DNA from: Paenibacillus sp. H1-7
GTDB lineage: Bacteria; Bacillota; Bacilli; Paenibacillales; NBRC-103111
DNA length: 64,000 bases
NCBI RefSeq assembly: GCF_022354825.1
Contig: NZ_CP031168.1
Location: 3,535,501-3,599,500, forward strand
Reading direction: 5' to 3'
Both the position numbers and the translations under genes were made by a program. The stretch's first letter is position 1. Each line of letters begins with the position of its first letter. Of this stretch, positions 51,165-60,464 are shown piece by piece. Below the pieces are notes generated by a model. That model was not told the origin of the DNA. It worked only from the letters and a program-made list of their open reading frames with translations, and ran no database searches.

Positions 51165-52262
51165 ATGTTTACATCCAACGTGTTGAATTGGAAAAAGTGG
51201 TCCGTCGTCAGTCTTGTCAGTTTATCCTTGCTCGGTCTTACCGCATGCGGAGGAGGTTCCTCATCACCCGCAGCGAATAATGCATCGCCTGCAGGCGCTT
51301 CCGACAACAAATCGGCTGCAGCCGCCAAGCCTGTAGAACTATTGAACGTTTCCTACGATCCTACCCGCGAGCTGTACCAGGATTTCAATAAATCGTTTGC
51401 AACCTATTGGAAGAACAAAACCGGTCAAACCGTAACCTTTAAACAGTCCCATGGCGGCTCCGGCAAACAAGGCCGGTCGGTCATCGACGGATTGGAAGCG
51501 GACGTCGTAACACTGGCGCTCGCTTACGATATCGATGCGATCCAGGAAGCGGGCTTGATTCAGAAGGACTGGCAGAAGAAGCTGGCGAACAACAGCTCGC
51601 CGTACACTTCTACGATCGTCTTCCTCGTTAAGAAAGGCAATCCGAAGGGAATCAAGGATTGGGACGATTTGATCAAGCCGGGTGTCCAGGTCATTACACC
51701 TAACCCTAAGACGTCCGGTGGAGCCCGTTGGAACTATGTAGCGGCTTGGGGCTATGCGTATCAGAAATACAACAAGGATGAGGCCAAAGCCAAAGAATTC
51801 GTTCAGCAGCTGTTCAAGAACGTGCCTGTTCTCGATTCCGGCGCACGCGATTCTACGACAACCTTCGTACAGCGCGGAATCGGCGACGTGCTGATCGCTT
51901 GGGAGAATGAAGCCTACTTGTCTATTAACGAGTTCGGTAAAGATAAATACGAGATTGTTACTCCTTCCATCAGTGTATTGGCGGAGCCTCCGGTTGCTAT
52001 CGTAGATAAAGTAGCGGATAAAAAAGGGACCCGTGAAGTAGCGCAAGCCTATCTGGAATACTTGTATACGGAAGAAGGCCAAACGATTGCCGCCAAAAAT
52101 TATTACCGTCCGCGGCTTGAAGCGGTAGCGAAGAAGTTCGAATCCCAGTTCAGCAAAGTCAACCTGTTTACCATTGACGACGCGCCGTTCGGAGGATGGA
52201 CCAAGACGCAGAAGACGCACTTTAACGACGGCGGCGTATTCGATCAAATCTATAAGCCGTAA
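51165..52262 (+). CDS. sbp: Sulfate ABC transporter substrate-binding lipoprotein
   Basis: 365 residues with signal peptide and lipobox LTAC followed by Gly and Ser. The mature part is of the Sbp/CysP type: [64 protein letters not shown] and WENEAYLSI are family-specific stretches around the sulfate-binding pocket. It captures sulfate (or thiosulfate) outside the cell for the CysTWA importer encoded next. The ribosome site is GAGGGGAGAAAG. Confidence 0.95.
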   Translation: MFTSNVLNWKKWSVVSLVSLSLLGLTACGGGSSSPAANNASPAGASDNKSAAAAKPVELLNVSYDPTRELYQDFNKSFATYWKNKTGQTVTFKQSHGGSGKQGRSVIDGLEADVVTLALAYDIDAIQEAGLIQKDWQKKLANNSSPYTSTIVFLVKKGNPKGIKDWDDLIKPGVQVITPNPKTSGGARWNYVAAWGYAYQKYNKDEAKAKEFVQQLFKNVPVLDSGARDSTTTFVQRGIGDVLIAWENEAYLSINEFGKDKYEIVTPSISVLAEPPVAIVDKVADKKGTREVAQAYLEYLYTEEGQTIAAKNYYRPRLEAVAKKFESQFSKVNLFTIDDAPFGGWTKTQKTHFNDGGVFDQIYKP

Positions 52263-52297
52263 GTTCAAGTAGCTTGAAAGTCAGAGGAGAGAAATCC

Positions 52298-53134
52298 ATG
52301 GCAAAAGGTTGGAAAGCACGCAGTATTTTACCGGGGTTCGGATTGTCGATGGGCTTTACGGTGCTGTATCTCAGCTTGATCGTCCTGTTTCCTTTATCTG
52401 CTATTTTTATTAAAACATCGGGATTGTCGTGGGAGCAGTTCTGGCACGTCATTACGGACCCGCGGGTAGTAGCTTCTTATAAAATCAGCTTCGGAACCGC
52501 CATCGGGGCGGCGCTGGTGAATACGGTGTTCGGCTTTATTGTAGCGTGGGTGCTGGTACGGTATTCGTTCCCCGGCAAAAGGTTCATCGACGCGTTGGTG
52601 GATCTCCCGTTCGCCCTCCCGACGGCGGTGGCGGGGATCGCACTGACGACCATCTACTCGCAGAACGGATGGATTGGCAGTCTTCTTGAGCCGCTTGGCA
52701 TCAAGGTCGCATTTACTCCGATTGGGATTGCGCTGGCTCTGACCTTCATCGGAATTCCCTTCGTTGTTCGGACACTCCAGCCCGTGATCGAGGAGCTGGA
52801 GAAGGAACTGGAGGAAGCGGCGGTCAGCCTCGGCGCAAGAAGATGGAGGACGTTTACGAAGGTTATTTTTCCGGAGCTGCTGCCGGCTCTTCTGACCGGG
52901 TTTACCCTTGCCTTTGCGAGAGCGGTCGGGGAGTATGGATCGGTCGTCTTCATCTCCGGCAATATGCCGATGAAGACCGAGATCGCGCCGCTGCTCATTA
53001 TGACCAAGTTGGAGCAGTACGACTACACAGGAGCAACGGCTATCGCTCTGGTAATGCTGGTCATCTCGTTCCTTATGATGCTTGTCATCAACTTCATTCA
53101 GTGGCGGGCCAACCGATTGAACACAAGCGTATAA
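52298..53134 (+). CDS. cysT: Sulfate ABC transporter permease CysT
   Basis: About 278 residues from ATG 52298 (AGAGGAGAGAAATCC). Membrane helices and the EAA loop [24 protein letters not shown] fit CysT. It is the first of the two channel subunits of the sulfate importer, with CysW 22 bases downstream. Confidence 0.94.
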   Translation: MAKGWKARSILPGFGLSMGFTVLYLSLIVLFPLSAIFIKTSGLSWEQFWHVITDPRVVASYKISFGTAIGAALVNTVFGFIVAWVLVRYSFPGKRFIDALVDLPFALPTAVAGIALTTIYSQNGWIGSLLEPLGIKVAFTPIGIALALTFIGIPFVVRTLQPVIEELEKELEEAAVSLGARRWRTFTKVIFPELLPALLTGFTLAFARAVGEYGSVVFISGNMPMKTEIAPLLIMTKLEQYDYTGATAIALVMLVISFLMMLVINFIQWRANRLNTSV

Positions 53135-53156
53135 TCAACCCTTAGGAGGACCCACC

Positions 53157-54041
53157 ATGGCCGGTTATGTGGCAACCGTAAAAACAGGTTCGGTATCGAC
53201 GGACAGACCGCGGCACATTACCGAACCGGCGGTCGTAAAATGGATTTTGATTGCAATTGCATTATTGTTTCTCGGATTTCTGCTCGTGCTTCCTTTAGTA
53301 TCGGTATTTGTTGAAGCGTTCCGCAAGGGAAGTGAGGTATACACTGCCGCATTATCGGATCCGGACGCGTTGTCGGCGATTAAGCTCACCTTGATGACAG
53401 CAGCGATAGCGGTGCCGCTCAACCTGCTGTTCGGTTTGGCTGCGGCATGGGCCATTACGAAGTTCAGATTCAAAGGGAAAAACTTGCTGATCACGCTGAT
53501 CGATTTGCCGTTCGCCGTCTCTCCTGTCATTGCGGGCCTTATCTACGTGCTGCTGTTTGGAGCCAGAGGCTGGTTCGGACCTTGGCTCGCAGAGCACGAT
53601 ATCAAGATCCTGTTCGCCCTCCCGGGCATCGTACTCGCAACTGTGTTCGTCACGTTTCCATTCGTTGCACGCGAGCTGATTCCTTTAATGCAGTCTCAGG
53701 GCGTACAAGAGGAAGAAGCGGCCGTCACGCTGGGCGCCAAGGGCTGGCGCATCTTCTGGAAAGTGACGCTGCCCAATATCAAGTGGGGCCTGTTGTACGG
53801 TATCATCCTCTGCAACGCCAGAGCGATGGGCGAGTTTGGAGCGGTATCCGTCGTCTCGGGCCATATCCGGGGATCTACGAATACGATGCCGCTGCATATT
53901 CAAATTTTGTACAACGAATACAATTTTGCCGGATCGTTCGCCATGGCTTCCCTGCTAGTGCTGCTCGCTGTCGTTACTTTAGCGGTGAAGTCGATTGTCG
54001 AATGGAAGTTTAACGCAGCCAAGCATCAGGGAGGGGAGTAA
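53157..54041 (+). CDS. cysW: Sulfate ABC transporter permease CysW
   Basis: 294 residues. Six membrane helices and the EAA loop [21 protein letters not shown], plus [19 protein letters not shown], are typical of CysW. The ribosome site AGGAGG lies before ATG 53157. Confidence 0.94.
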   Translation: MAGYVATVKTGSVSTDRPRHITEPAVVKWILIAIALLFLGFLLVLPLVSVFVEAFRKGSEVYTAALSDPDALSAIKLTLMTAAIAVPLNLLFGLAAAWAITKFRFKGKNLLITLIDLPFAVSPVIAGLIYVLLFGARGWFGPWLAEHDIKILFALPGIVLATVFVTFPFVARELIPLMQSQGVQEEEAAVTLGAKGWRIFWKVTLPNIKWGLLYGIILCNARAMGEFGAVSVVSGHIRGSTNTMPLHIQILYNEYNFAGSFAMASLLVLLAVVTLAVKSIVEWKFNAAKHQGGE

Positions 54042-54047
54042 GAGAGC

Positions 54048-55109
54048 ATGCATATTGTAGCCAAACACTTGATGAAAAGCTTTGGCAGCTTTCAAGCTAC
54101 CAAAGACGTCAGCTTCGAGATTGAGAAGGGAAAGCTGATCGGTTTACTCGGACCGAGCGGAGGAGGAAAGACGACGATTCTCCGAATGCTCGCAGGGCTT
54201 GAGGAGCCGGACTCCGGTGACATTTTGTTTCATGGCAAAGTCGTCAATAACCTGCCGCCGCAGGAGCGGGGCATCGGCTTTGTTTTTCAAAACTATGCCT
54301 TGTTCCGACACATGAGCGTTTTTGATAATATTGCGTTTGGTCTCCAGGTGCAGAAGCGCAGCAAGCAGGAGATCAAGGACCGGGTGAGCGAGCTGGTGGA
54401 GCTTACAGGCCTTAAAGGGTTGGAAAAAAGGCTCCCGCACCAGCTGTCCGGAGGCCAGCGGCAGCGGGTCGCCTTCGCCCGGGCGATAGCTCCCGAACCG
54501 CAGCTGCTGCTGCTCGATGAGCCGTTCGCTGCGATTGACGCCAAAGTGCGCAAGGAGCTTCGCACTTGGCTGAAGGACATGATCAACCGGGTCGGGATCA
54601 CGACGATCTTCGTCACTCATGACCAGGAGGAAGCAGTAGAGGTTGCCGATCAGATCATGATCATCCATCAGGGCCGGCTGGAGCAGCAGGGCTCGCCGAT
54701 CGATATTTACCAAAAGCCTGAGACGCCTTTCGTAGCCGGATTTATCGGCGAATCGAACAGCCTTCACGGCATTTCCGGCTTCAAAGGCTTCGAGAAGGCG
54801 GATTTGAAAGACGCCAAAGCGATCATACGCCCCGAATTCGTCGAAATCGGCTTCGCATCGGAGATTTCTTTTCCTTCGGCATCCGAGATAGGAACGGTCA
54901 AGAACAGTTATTTCCGCGGCACCAACTGGCAAATCGAGGTGGAAGTGAATGGTCAAACATTGTTTGCTTACCGGTCACTGGAATTGGAAACACTAAAATC
55001 CGGAGACCCGGTACACGTCCTTATACATCGCGTTTATATATTCAACGATCAAGAGAATCAAACGGTAGAGAACGGTCTGAAGGTCGACCCGCTTCCGGTA
55101 CACATCTAA
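54048..55109 (+). CDS. cysA: Sulfate ABC transporter ATP-binding protein CysA
   Basis: 353 residues. Walker A reads GPSGGGKTTILRM (GGG in place of GSG), the signature LSGGQRQRVAFARA and Walker B LLLLDEPFAAID. The H-loop is VTHDQEEA. A C-terminal TOBE-like regulatory domain follows (residues about 240-345). It powers sulfate import with CysT and CysW. The ABC operon starts at the promoter near 50982; the alpha/beta hydrolase begins 24 bases after its stop. Confidence 0.95.
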   Translation: MHIVAKHLMKSFGSFQATKDVSFEIEKGKLIGLLGPSGGGKTTILRMLAGLEEPDSGDILFHGKVVNNLPPQERGIGFVFQNYALFRHMSVFDNIAFGLQVQKRSKQEIKDRVSELVELTGLKGLEKRLPHQLSGGQRQRVAFARAIAPEPQLLLLDEPFAAIDAKVRKELRTWLKDMINRVGITTIFVTHDQEEAVEVADQIMIIHQGRLEQQGSPIDIYQKPETPFVAGFIGESNSLHGISGFKGFEKADLKDAKAIIRPEFVEIGFASEISFPSASEIGTVKNSYFRGTNWQIEVEVNGQTLFAYRSLELETLKSGDPVHVLIHRVYIFNDQENQTVENGLKVDPLPVHI

Positions 55110-55132
55110 TCGAATCGAGAGGAAGAGTTGTC

Positions 55133-55942
55133 ATGGAACATCATATTCGAATACAGAGCGAACAAGCAGAGTTGGCGGCAACTCTTCACTATCCGGCAAC
55201 CACCTGCTCCAAGAATCCGATTATTATCATCGCTCATGGGTTTATCGGCAGCCGAATCGGCGTGGACCGGTTGTTTGTGAAGGCGGCCCGCGATTTCAGC
55301 GAGCAGGGCTATATGGTGCTGCGGTTTGATTATGCCGGATGCGGCGAGAGCGAAGGAGATTACGGAGCCAATGGACTGGATGCCATGATCGATCAGACAC
55401 GTTCGGTTATCGATTATGCATTGAAGATCGATTGCGTTGATCCTACCCGCGTCATTTTGCTCGGACATAGTCTGGGCGGCGCGGTGTCCGTTCTGACGGC
55501 AGCCAAGGACAAACGCGTCAAATCTCTGGTGCTTTGGTCCGCCGTTGCTCATCCGTTTAACGATATTATCAAAATTACCGGAAAGAAGGTCTATGAAGAC
55601 GCAGTCCAGCTCGGTTCGTCCGATTATATGGGATATTCGTTCAAGCCGGAATTTTTCGATTCGCTGACGCAGCATCAGCCGTTTGATCAGACGCGGAAGT
55701 TTGGCGGTGATGTGCTGCTGATCCACGGAACGAATGATGAGGTAATCCCGGTTGATTATTGCTTTTTATATCAAAAGCTGTTTTGGATGAGATCGCAGGG
55801 CCAGTGTGACAAGGAAGTGATTTTCCAGGCGGACCATACGTATTCTTCCGGTCAAGCCTATGTTCAGCTCATGAATGCCACGAAGCATTGGCTGTTGTCT
55901 CTCGAAAAACGCAAAAGCGACTGGTATGACTGGACGATTTAG
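55133..55942 (+). CDS. Alpha/beta hydrolase, serine hydrolase type
   Basis: 269 residues. The oxyanion loop HGFIGSRIGVDR, the nucleophile elbow GHSLGGAVS, the catalytic Asp in HGTNDEVIPVD and the His in FQADHTYSSGQ form a complete catalytic triad. It is cytosolic, similar to BAAT/YitV-like acyl hydrolases. It probably reads through from cysA. A function in sulfur metabolism is suggested only by location. Confidence 0.85.
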   Translation: MEHHIRIQSEQAELAATLHYPATTCSKNPIIIIAHGFIGSRIGVDRLFVKAARDFSEQGYMVLRFDYAGCGESEGDYGANGLDAMIDQTRSVIDYALKIDCVDPTRVILLGHSLGGAVSVLTAAKDKRVKSLVLWSAVAHPFNDIIKITGKKVYEDAVQLGSSDYMGYSFKPEFFDSLTQHQPFDQTRKFGGDVLLIHGTNDEVIPVDYCFLYQKLFWMRSQGQCDKEVIFQADHTYSSGQAYVQLMNATKHWLLSLEKRKSDWYDWTI

Positions 55943-56008
55943 CACTATTTTTATGCATATAATCCGATAAAACAGATGGGAATAATATTTATAAACGGAG
56001 GGATTAGG

Positions 56009-56221
56009 ATGGCAAAGCCTTTGGAAGTGGATGACGTTTGGAGCAAACGTATCGTGAATTCGGTCAACGGGTTGGAGTACGGGACGGTACAAATCGTTGT
56101 GCATGACGGCAGAATCGTCCAAATTGAGCGAACGGAGCGCAAACGGTTTGAATCCGAGGCGGCTCTGCGGGAACAAAATGTTGTGGAAAGCAAGTCGCAA
56201 GGCAGCCGACGTAAAGGCTAG
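56009..56221 (+). CDS. DUF2292 (YezD-family) small protein
   Basis: 70 residues from ATG 56009 (GGAGGGATTAGG). The family motif YGTVQIVVHDGRIVQIERTER matches DUF2292. These small proteins occur beside cysteine and sulfate assimilation genes in Bacillus; here it follows the sulfate ABC operon and may be its last member. The C-terminal tail is basic. Function unknown. Confidence 0.85.
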   Translation: MAKPLEVDDVWSKRIVNSVNGLEYGTVQIVVHDGRIVQIERTERKRFESEAALREQNVVESKSQGSRRKG

Positions 56222-56245
56222 CAGCCCCAGGTCCACCGGTATACC

Positions 56246-56320
56246 GGAGACTCCGGCCCTTTGAATCTGTGTTCGGCGTTCAGACCGGATGCGAGAGAGA
56301 AGAGCGGAGTCTCCTTTTTT
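56246..56320 (+). terminator. Terminator with a long internal loop after the DUF2292 gene
   Basis: GGAGACTCCG (56246-56255) pairs with CGGAGTCTCC (56305-56314), followed by six T. The left arm can alternatively pair inside CCGGTATACCGGAGACTCCGG. Mutually exclusive hairpins of this kind are also seen in attenuators. Confidence 0.65.
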
Positions 56321-56359
56321 GTCTAGAAGCAACCATCACTGCCTAAGGAGCTGATGAGA

Positions 56360-56695
56360 ATGATTGCCAATGCAAGCACCTGGAATGAATTAACCGAAAC
56401 GGATTTGGTCCATTTGCCGGACATTCAGTTTGTGACGTACTGCTTTCAAATGTTCGGTTTGAATCGCGGCATTTATAACACCATTGATCAATGGCTGTAT
56501 GATTCAGGGTATAAGGATGTGCTGCAGCGCCGCAAAGCAACGGTTTCTTTCCTGCACTTAATCAATGAGAAAGGCGGCAGGGAGCGTACAGGCAGCCTTC
56601 TCCGCTTCGGCAAAGGCGGTGTAACCAAACAGCTGTATGATTTTATTCATTTACCGGAATCGGTATTTCTATCCCAACGGCTTATATCCGAATAA
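56360..56695 (+). CDS. Unknown small protein, 111 residues
   Basis: Start ATG 56360 with AAGGAG 9 bases upstream; the frame also has ATG 56354, which is too close. It begins MIANASTWNELTETDLVHLP and is soluble and mixed in charge, with one Cys (FVTYCFQMFG). A pattern QWLYDSGYKDVLQRRKATVSFLHLI suggests a helical domain. Not recognised. It lies between an attenuator-like terminator and the terminator shared with the EamA gene. Confidence 0.7.
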   Translation: MIANASTWNELTETDLVHLPDIQFVTYCFQMFGLNRGIYNTIDQWLYDSGYKDVLQRRKATVSFLHLINEKGGRERTGSLLRFGKGGVTKQLYDFIHLPESVFLSQRLISE

Positions 56696-56709
56696 GGAGT
56701 ATGCAAAAG

Positions 56710-56760
56710 ATCAGCCCTCAACGCGGTACACATTATCCGTGTGAGGGCTGATTTCTTTTT
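56710..56760. terminator. Bidirectional terminator between the small gene and the EamA gene
   Basis: ATCAGCCCTCA (56710-56720) pairs with TGAGGGCTGAT (56742-56752), followed by a T-rich tail. A run of A before it serves the minus strand. Confidence 0.85.
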
Positions 56761-56777
56761 TATGGCCGGTGCTCTAT

Positions 56778-57674
56778 CTATTGCTGCGTTGCATAATGAA
56801 CCCGGTTGTTCCTCAGAAATACCCATACTCCGATCAGAAGCAGCAGGCAGGCTCCAATCTGCACCGGCTGGATTGATTCCCCGAGCATCATCCAGGCGAG
56901 CAAGGAAGCCCCGACAGGCTCTCCCAGCACGGCTGTCGAAACCGAGGCAGCATTGACGAACTTCAAAGCCCAGTTGAACAAGATGTGGCCGAAAACCGTC
57001 GGAATGAGCGCCAACAGTATGAACAGAATCCACTCCTTGGGCGGATAAGCGGTGAAGGTATAGCCTTGAAAGACATTGTACACGGCAAAGCAGCACGCAG
57101 CGACGAAGAAGACGACGAAGCTGTACAGGAGCGAGGAAATATGCTTGCTCAGCTTTTGTCCCAGCAGCATGTGTATGGCAACAGCGGCTGTTCCGAGCAG
57201 TGATAGCAGGTCTCCCTTCAAAGCATCGCCGGAGACGGACATATCTTTCCATCCGACCAGCATCGCCCCGGATACGGCCAGAACGATCCCGGCTACGGCG
57301 GCCAGCGTTGTTCTTTCCCGGTACACGAAGTATGCGCCGGCCAAGACGAAGATGGGTTCCAGTGTAAGCAGCACGGTAGAGCTGGCTACGGAAGTGAAGC
57401 GAAGCGATGCCATCCATAGCAGGAAATGCAGTCCGAGAGCGATACCCGAGCCAGTCAGCATAAACCAATCGTGGGAAGACAAACCTTTTATTTCTGGAAT
57501 ATACTTCCACATTATTGGAGCCATCATAAGGCAAGTAAACAGCAATCGGTACATGCCGGAGACGGATACCGGAGCCGAGGACAGCTTGACGAGTATCGAT
57601 GAGAAGGAAATGGCTATGATGCCCGATGTAAATATTATCCAAAGCGGGACAGGGCTTTTTTTATTGGTATACAT
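56778..57674 (-). CDS. EamA/DMT family transporter
   Basis: About 298 residues from ATG 57674 (CGGAGGAATACCA). Ten membrane helices in two EamA repeats; AGAYFVYRERTTLAAVAGIVLAVSG closes the first and ALIPTVFGHILFNWALKFVNA lies in the second. It is an inner-membrane exporter of small molecules such as amino acids or sugars. Divergent from the amino-acid ABC operon. Substrate unknown. Confidence 0.9.
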   Translation of the reverse strand: MYTNKKSPVPLWIIFTSGIIAISFSSILVKLSSAPVSVSGMYRLLFTCLMMAPIMWKYIPEIKGLSSHDWFMLTGSGIALGLHFLLWMASLRFTSVASSTVLLTLEPIFVLAGAYFVYRERTTLAAVAGIVLAVSGAMLVGWKDMSVSGDALKGDLLSLLGTAAVAIHMLLGQKLSKHISSLLYSFVVFFVAACCFAVYNVFQGYTFTAYPPKEWILFILLALIPTVFGHILFNWALKFVNAASVSTAVLGEPVGASLLAWMMLGESIQPVQIGACLLLLIGVWVFLRNNRVHYATQQ

Positions 57675-57776
57675 TGGTATTCCTCCGATTATAGCAGCTT
57701 TCAAACCTATCCATTATACTAATAGAAACGCAATAATACTAGAGGAATTCACTAATATTTCATAGGTCGGAAGCGG

Positions 57777-57805
57777 TTGTCAAACAGGGGCTTGTATTAT
57801 ATAAT
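57777..57805 (+). promoter_or_regulatory. Promoter of the amino-acid ABC operon
   Basis: TTGTCA (57777-57782), 17-base spacer, TATAAT (57800-57805). One mismatch to consensus. Transcription should begin about 25 bases before ATG 57837. Confidence 0.85.
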
Positions 57806-57836
57806 GTTGAAGTTATTTAGAAAGGAGAATTGACCA

Positions 57837-58679
57837 ATGTTTAAATCAAAAGCTATTATTCTCATGCTGATAAGTCTAGTACTAGTTTTGTCGGCGTGCG
57901 GTCAAAAGCCGGCGGCCGAAACAGCGGCTAACGGGAACTCGGGCCAAACGGGAACGCAGAAGGAAACCAAGCTGGACCAAATTAAAAAAGCAGGAAAAAT
58001 TGTTGTCGGAACGAGCGCGGACTATCCTCCTTACGAATTTCACAAAGAAATCAACAAGAAAGATGAAATCGTAGGCTTTGATATCGAGATCGCCAAAGCG
58101 ATTGCGAAAGATCTCGGCGTGACCCTCGAAATTAAAGATATGAAATTTGACGGTCTATTGGCTGCTTTGGAAGCGGGAAATATCGACTTCATTATTTCCG
58201 GCATGACTCCTACGCCTGAGCGTCAAGCAAGCGTTGATTTTACGAAAATTTATTACACCGCGGTACAAAAGGCTGTTGTTAGAACGGAAGACAAAGAGAA
58301 ATACAAAACGATTGACGACCTGAAAGGCAAGCGCGTCGGCGCGCAAAAGGGCGCCACTCAAGAACAAATCGTAACGAAGCAAATGCCGCAATCCGAGATG
58401 AAAGCATTGGGCAAAATTTCCGATCTGATGCTTGATTTGAAAAACAAGAAAACGGAAGCTCTTGTTGTCGAGCTGCCTGTAGCTACGGCTTACTTGTCCA
58501 AAAATCCGGATTTGACCGTCTCCGACATCCAGTTGTCGACAGAAGACAGCGGCTCTGCGATTGCCGTGAAGAAAGGCAGCCCTGAGCTGGTTGAAGCAAT
58601 GAACAAATCGTTGGACAAGCTGATTAACGACAAAGTAATCGATAAATTCGTAATTGAAGCTAACGATATGGTGGAATAA
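57837..58679 (+). CDS. Polar amino acid ABC transporter substrate-binding lipoprotein
   Basis: 280 residues, signal peptide and lipobox LSAC. It is a family 3 solute-binding protein: KAGKIVVGTSADYPPYEF, the Arg-containing GFDIEIAKAIAKDLG, LEAGNIDFIISGMTPTPERQ, and KKGSPELVEAMN. The Asp/Arg pocket pattern fits Arg, Gln or cystine. AAAGGAG precedes ATG 57837. It begins a three-gene operon (binding protein, permease, ATPase). Confidence 0.93.
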   Translation: MFKSKAIILMLISLVLVLSACGQKPAAETAANGNSGQTGTQKETKLDQIKKAGKIVVGTSADYPPYEFHKEINKKDEIVGFDIEIAKAIAKDLGVTLEIKDMKFDGLLAALEAGNIDFIISGMTPTPERQASVDFTKIYYTAVQKAVVRTEDKEKYKTIDDLKGKRVGAQKGATQEQIVTKQMPQSEMKALGKISDLMLDLKNKKTEALVVELPVATAYLSKNPDLTVSDIQLSTEDSGSAIAVKKGSPELVEAMNKSLDKLINDKVIDKFVIEANDMVE

Positions 58680-58692
58680 TACGACAAGCACG

Positions 58693-58733
58693 CTAACAAA
58701 AACCTGTGCGGATCTCCGGCGGGTTTTTGTTAG
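58693..58733 (+). terminator. Internal terminator/attenuator between binding protein and permease
   Basis: A perfect 12-bp stem (CTAACAAAAACC with GGTTTTTGTTAG) with a 17-base loop; the left arm is A-rich and the right arm carries the T run. It should reduce permease and ATPase transcript relative to the binding protein. Confidence 0.78.
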
Positions 58734-58773
58734 GTTTGGTAGCTTGTACTAACAAGAAGGAGGAGGTGACCCG

Positions 58774-59454
58774 GTGGATTTTTCGTTTTTGCCCAAGTAC
58801 TATATGTTTTTCTTGAACGGCGCCAAAATTACGCTGCTGCTTTCCTTATTTACGGTCATCCTTGGTGTCGTCCTGGGAGTGATCTTGGCATTGATGCGGT
58901 TGTCCCGTATTGCACCGCTCAAAATGTTCGCAACCGCCTACATCGAGTTCATACGCGGGACTCCGCTGCTGGTCCAGCTGTTTTTGTTTTACTATGGGCT
59001 GCCTAAGCTCGGCATCCAATTTCCCGATGTTCCGGCACTGGGAACGGCCTTTCCGGAATTTATGGCCGGAGTCATCGCGTTGTCCGTCAACAGCGCCGCT
59101 TACGTCGCCGAGACATTCCGCGCCGGCATTCAAGCGATAGACAAAGGGCAGATGGAAGCCGCCCGTTCACTCGGAATGCCGCATAGTATGGCGATGCGCT
59201 ACATTATTTTGCCGCAGGCGATCCGCAATGTGCTTCCGGCCCTTGGCAATGAATTCATTGTCATCATCAAGGAATCGTCCATTGTGTCGGTTATCGGAAT
59301 CAGCGAGCTGATGTACAACGCGGATACGGTACGAGGCAATTCGTTCCGCGCGTTCGAGCCGCTGATCGTCGTCGCGATCATTTATTTTGTCATCACCTTC
59401 ACGTTATCCAAAGTTCTCGGTATTGCAGAAAGGAGGATGAGGACCTCTGATTAA
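58774..59454 (+). CDS. Polar amino acid ABC transporter permease
   Basis: 226 residues, GTG start after AGGAGGAGGTGA. His/Glu/Gln/Arg/opine family permease with [21 protein letters not shown] and the EAA loop [22 protein letters not shown]. Its last bases (AGGAGGATGAGG) serve as the ribosome site for the ATPase gene, whose start overlaps the stop codon here. Confidence 0.93.
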   Translation: MDFSFLPKYYMFFLNGAKITLLLSLFTVILGVVLGVILALMRLSRIAPLKMFATAYIEFIRGTPLLVQLFLFYYGLPKLGIQFPDVPALGTAFPEFMAGVIALSVNSAAYVAETFRAGIQAIDKGQMEAARSLGMPHSMAMRYIILPQAIRNVLPALGNEFIVIIKESSIVSVIGISELMYNADTVRGNSFRAFEPLIVVAIIYFVITFTLSKVLGIAERRMRTSD

Positions 59455-60169
59455 AGTAACCGGACTTCATAAATCATTCGGAAGCAACGTCGTATTGAAC
59501 GGTATCGATATCGATATTTCCAAGGGGGAAGTCGTTGTAGTAATCGGCCCGAGCGGCTCAGGCAAAAGTACGTTTCTTCGCTGCCTGAATTTGCTGGAGC
59601 AGCCGACCGGCGGAGATGTTGTGTTCGAGGGTGTCTCCTTGCTAAACGGAAAATCGGATATCAATCAGCTCCGGCAAAAAATGGGGATGGTATTCCAGCA
59701 ATTCAATCTGTTCCCGCATTTGACCGTTCTGGAAAATATTACGCTGGCGCCGCGCAAGCTGAAAAAGCTGAGTGAGAACGATGCTAACGAAATCGCCTTC
59801 GAGCTGCTTCGCAGAATCGGCTTGTTCGATAAAGCCGATCGATATCCGAACCAGCTGTCCGGCGGGCAAAAGCAGCGTATCGCTATAGCCCGCGCGTTGG
59901 CCATGTCGCCGGATATGCTGTTGTTCGACGAGCCTACGTCGGCACTCGATCCGGAGATGGTAGGGGAAGTGCTGGATGTCATGAAGCGTCTCGCTTCAGA
60001 TGGAATGACCATGGTGGTCGTAACCCATGAGATGGGCTTCGCGAGAGAGGTCGGAAGCCGCCTGGTCTTTATGGATGGCGGCAAAATCGTCGAGCAGGGC
60101 AATCCCGCCGACATTTTCGCCAATCCGCAGCATCCAAGAACGAAAGAGTTTTTGGGGAAAGTCCTGTAG
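59447..60169 (+). CDS. Polar amino acid ABC transporter ATPase, CTG start
   Basis: 240 residues if translated from CTG 59447, giving the standard GlnQ opening [12 protein letters not shown]. No ATG, GTG or TTG lies in frame near this point; the first TTG is 59495 and would cut off the first beta-strand. An AGGAGG site is 10 bases upstream of the CTG. Walker A is [14 protein letters not shown], the signature [14 protein letters not shown], Walker [13 protein letters not shown] and the H-loop VTHEMGFA. It energises the importer of the two preceding genes. Confidence 0.88.
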   Translation: MIKVTGLHKSFGSNVVLNGIDIDISKGEVVVVIGPSGSGKSTFLRCLNLLEQPTGGDVVFEGVSLLNGKSDINQLRQKMGMVFQQFNLFPHLTVLENITLAPRKLKKLSENDANEIAFELLRRIGLFDKADRYPNQLSGGQKQRIAIARALAMSPDMLLFDEPTSALDPEMVGEVLDVMKRLASDGMTMVVVTHEMGFAREVGSRLVFMDGGKIVEQGNPADIFANPQHPRTKEFLGKVL

Positions 60170-60178
60170 TCGTGAAAA

Positions 60179-60192
60179 AACCTTGCCTTGGC
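60179..60192 (+). repeat. Left copy of a 14-bp direct repeat flanking the inserted element
   Basis: AACCTTGCCTTGGC, identical to 60414-60427. Interpreted as a target-site duplication of a terminator sequence. See findings. Confidence 0.7.
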
Positions 60193-60413
60193 TGGCTGAG
60201 CTTATCGAGAAACCATTAGAACTGATAAAGCTGCAAGGGAACCCCGGTGGGGTACCTCCATCCGGCCGCTGTTGTTTTCAGAAAGTATTTTTATTTCATC
60301 GCATTCTGGCGGTAATTTTCTGAAAACAAAGGCGGCCGCTTACGCTCCTCCAGGAGATACCCAACCTACCCCCCTTTAGCATTTTAGGGAAAAACGGGTT
60401 TCTCCAAAGCCTG
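60193..60413. mobile_element. MITE-like inverted-repeat element, about 221 bp, non-coding
   Basis: The two halves are long imperfect inverted repeats: GAGAAACC (60207-60214) with GGTTTCTC (60397-60404), GGTGGGGTACCTCC with GGAGATACCCAACC, CGGCCGCT with GGCGGCCG, and a perfect inner 11-bp pair GTTTTCAGAAA (60274-60284) with TTTCTGAAAAC (60317-60327). The central loop is 32 bases. No open frame. It is flanked by a 14-bp direct repeat, so it probably inserted as a non-autonomous element. A structured RNA is an alternative reading. Confidence 0.65.
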
Positions 60414-60438
60414 AACCTTGCCTTGGCAAGGTTTTTTT
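60414..60438 (+). terminator. Terminator after the amino-acid ABC operon, right half of a split site
   Basis: AACCTTGCC pairs with GGCAAGGTT, followed by TTTTTTTG. It includes the right copy of the 14-bp direct repeat (60414-60427). Confidence 0.82.
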
Positions 60439-60464
60439 GTTTTGTAGCAGCGGGTAGAGTAAAT

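Noticed and set aside
60193..60413. CRISPR array or riboswitch
   Set aside because: There is no regularly spaced repeat, and the symmetry is that of two inverted arms flanked by a duplication, which fits an inserted element better.
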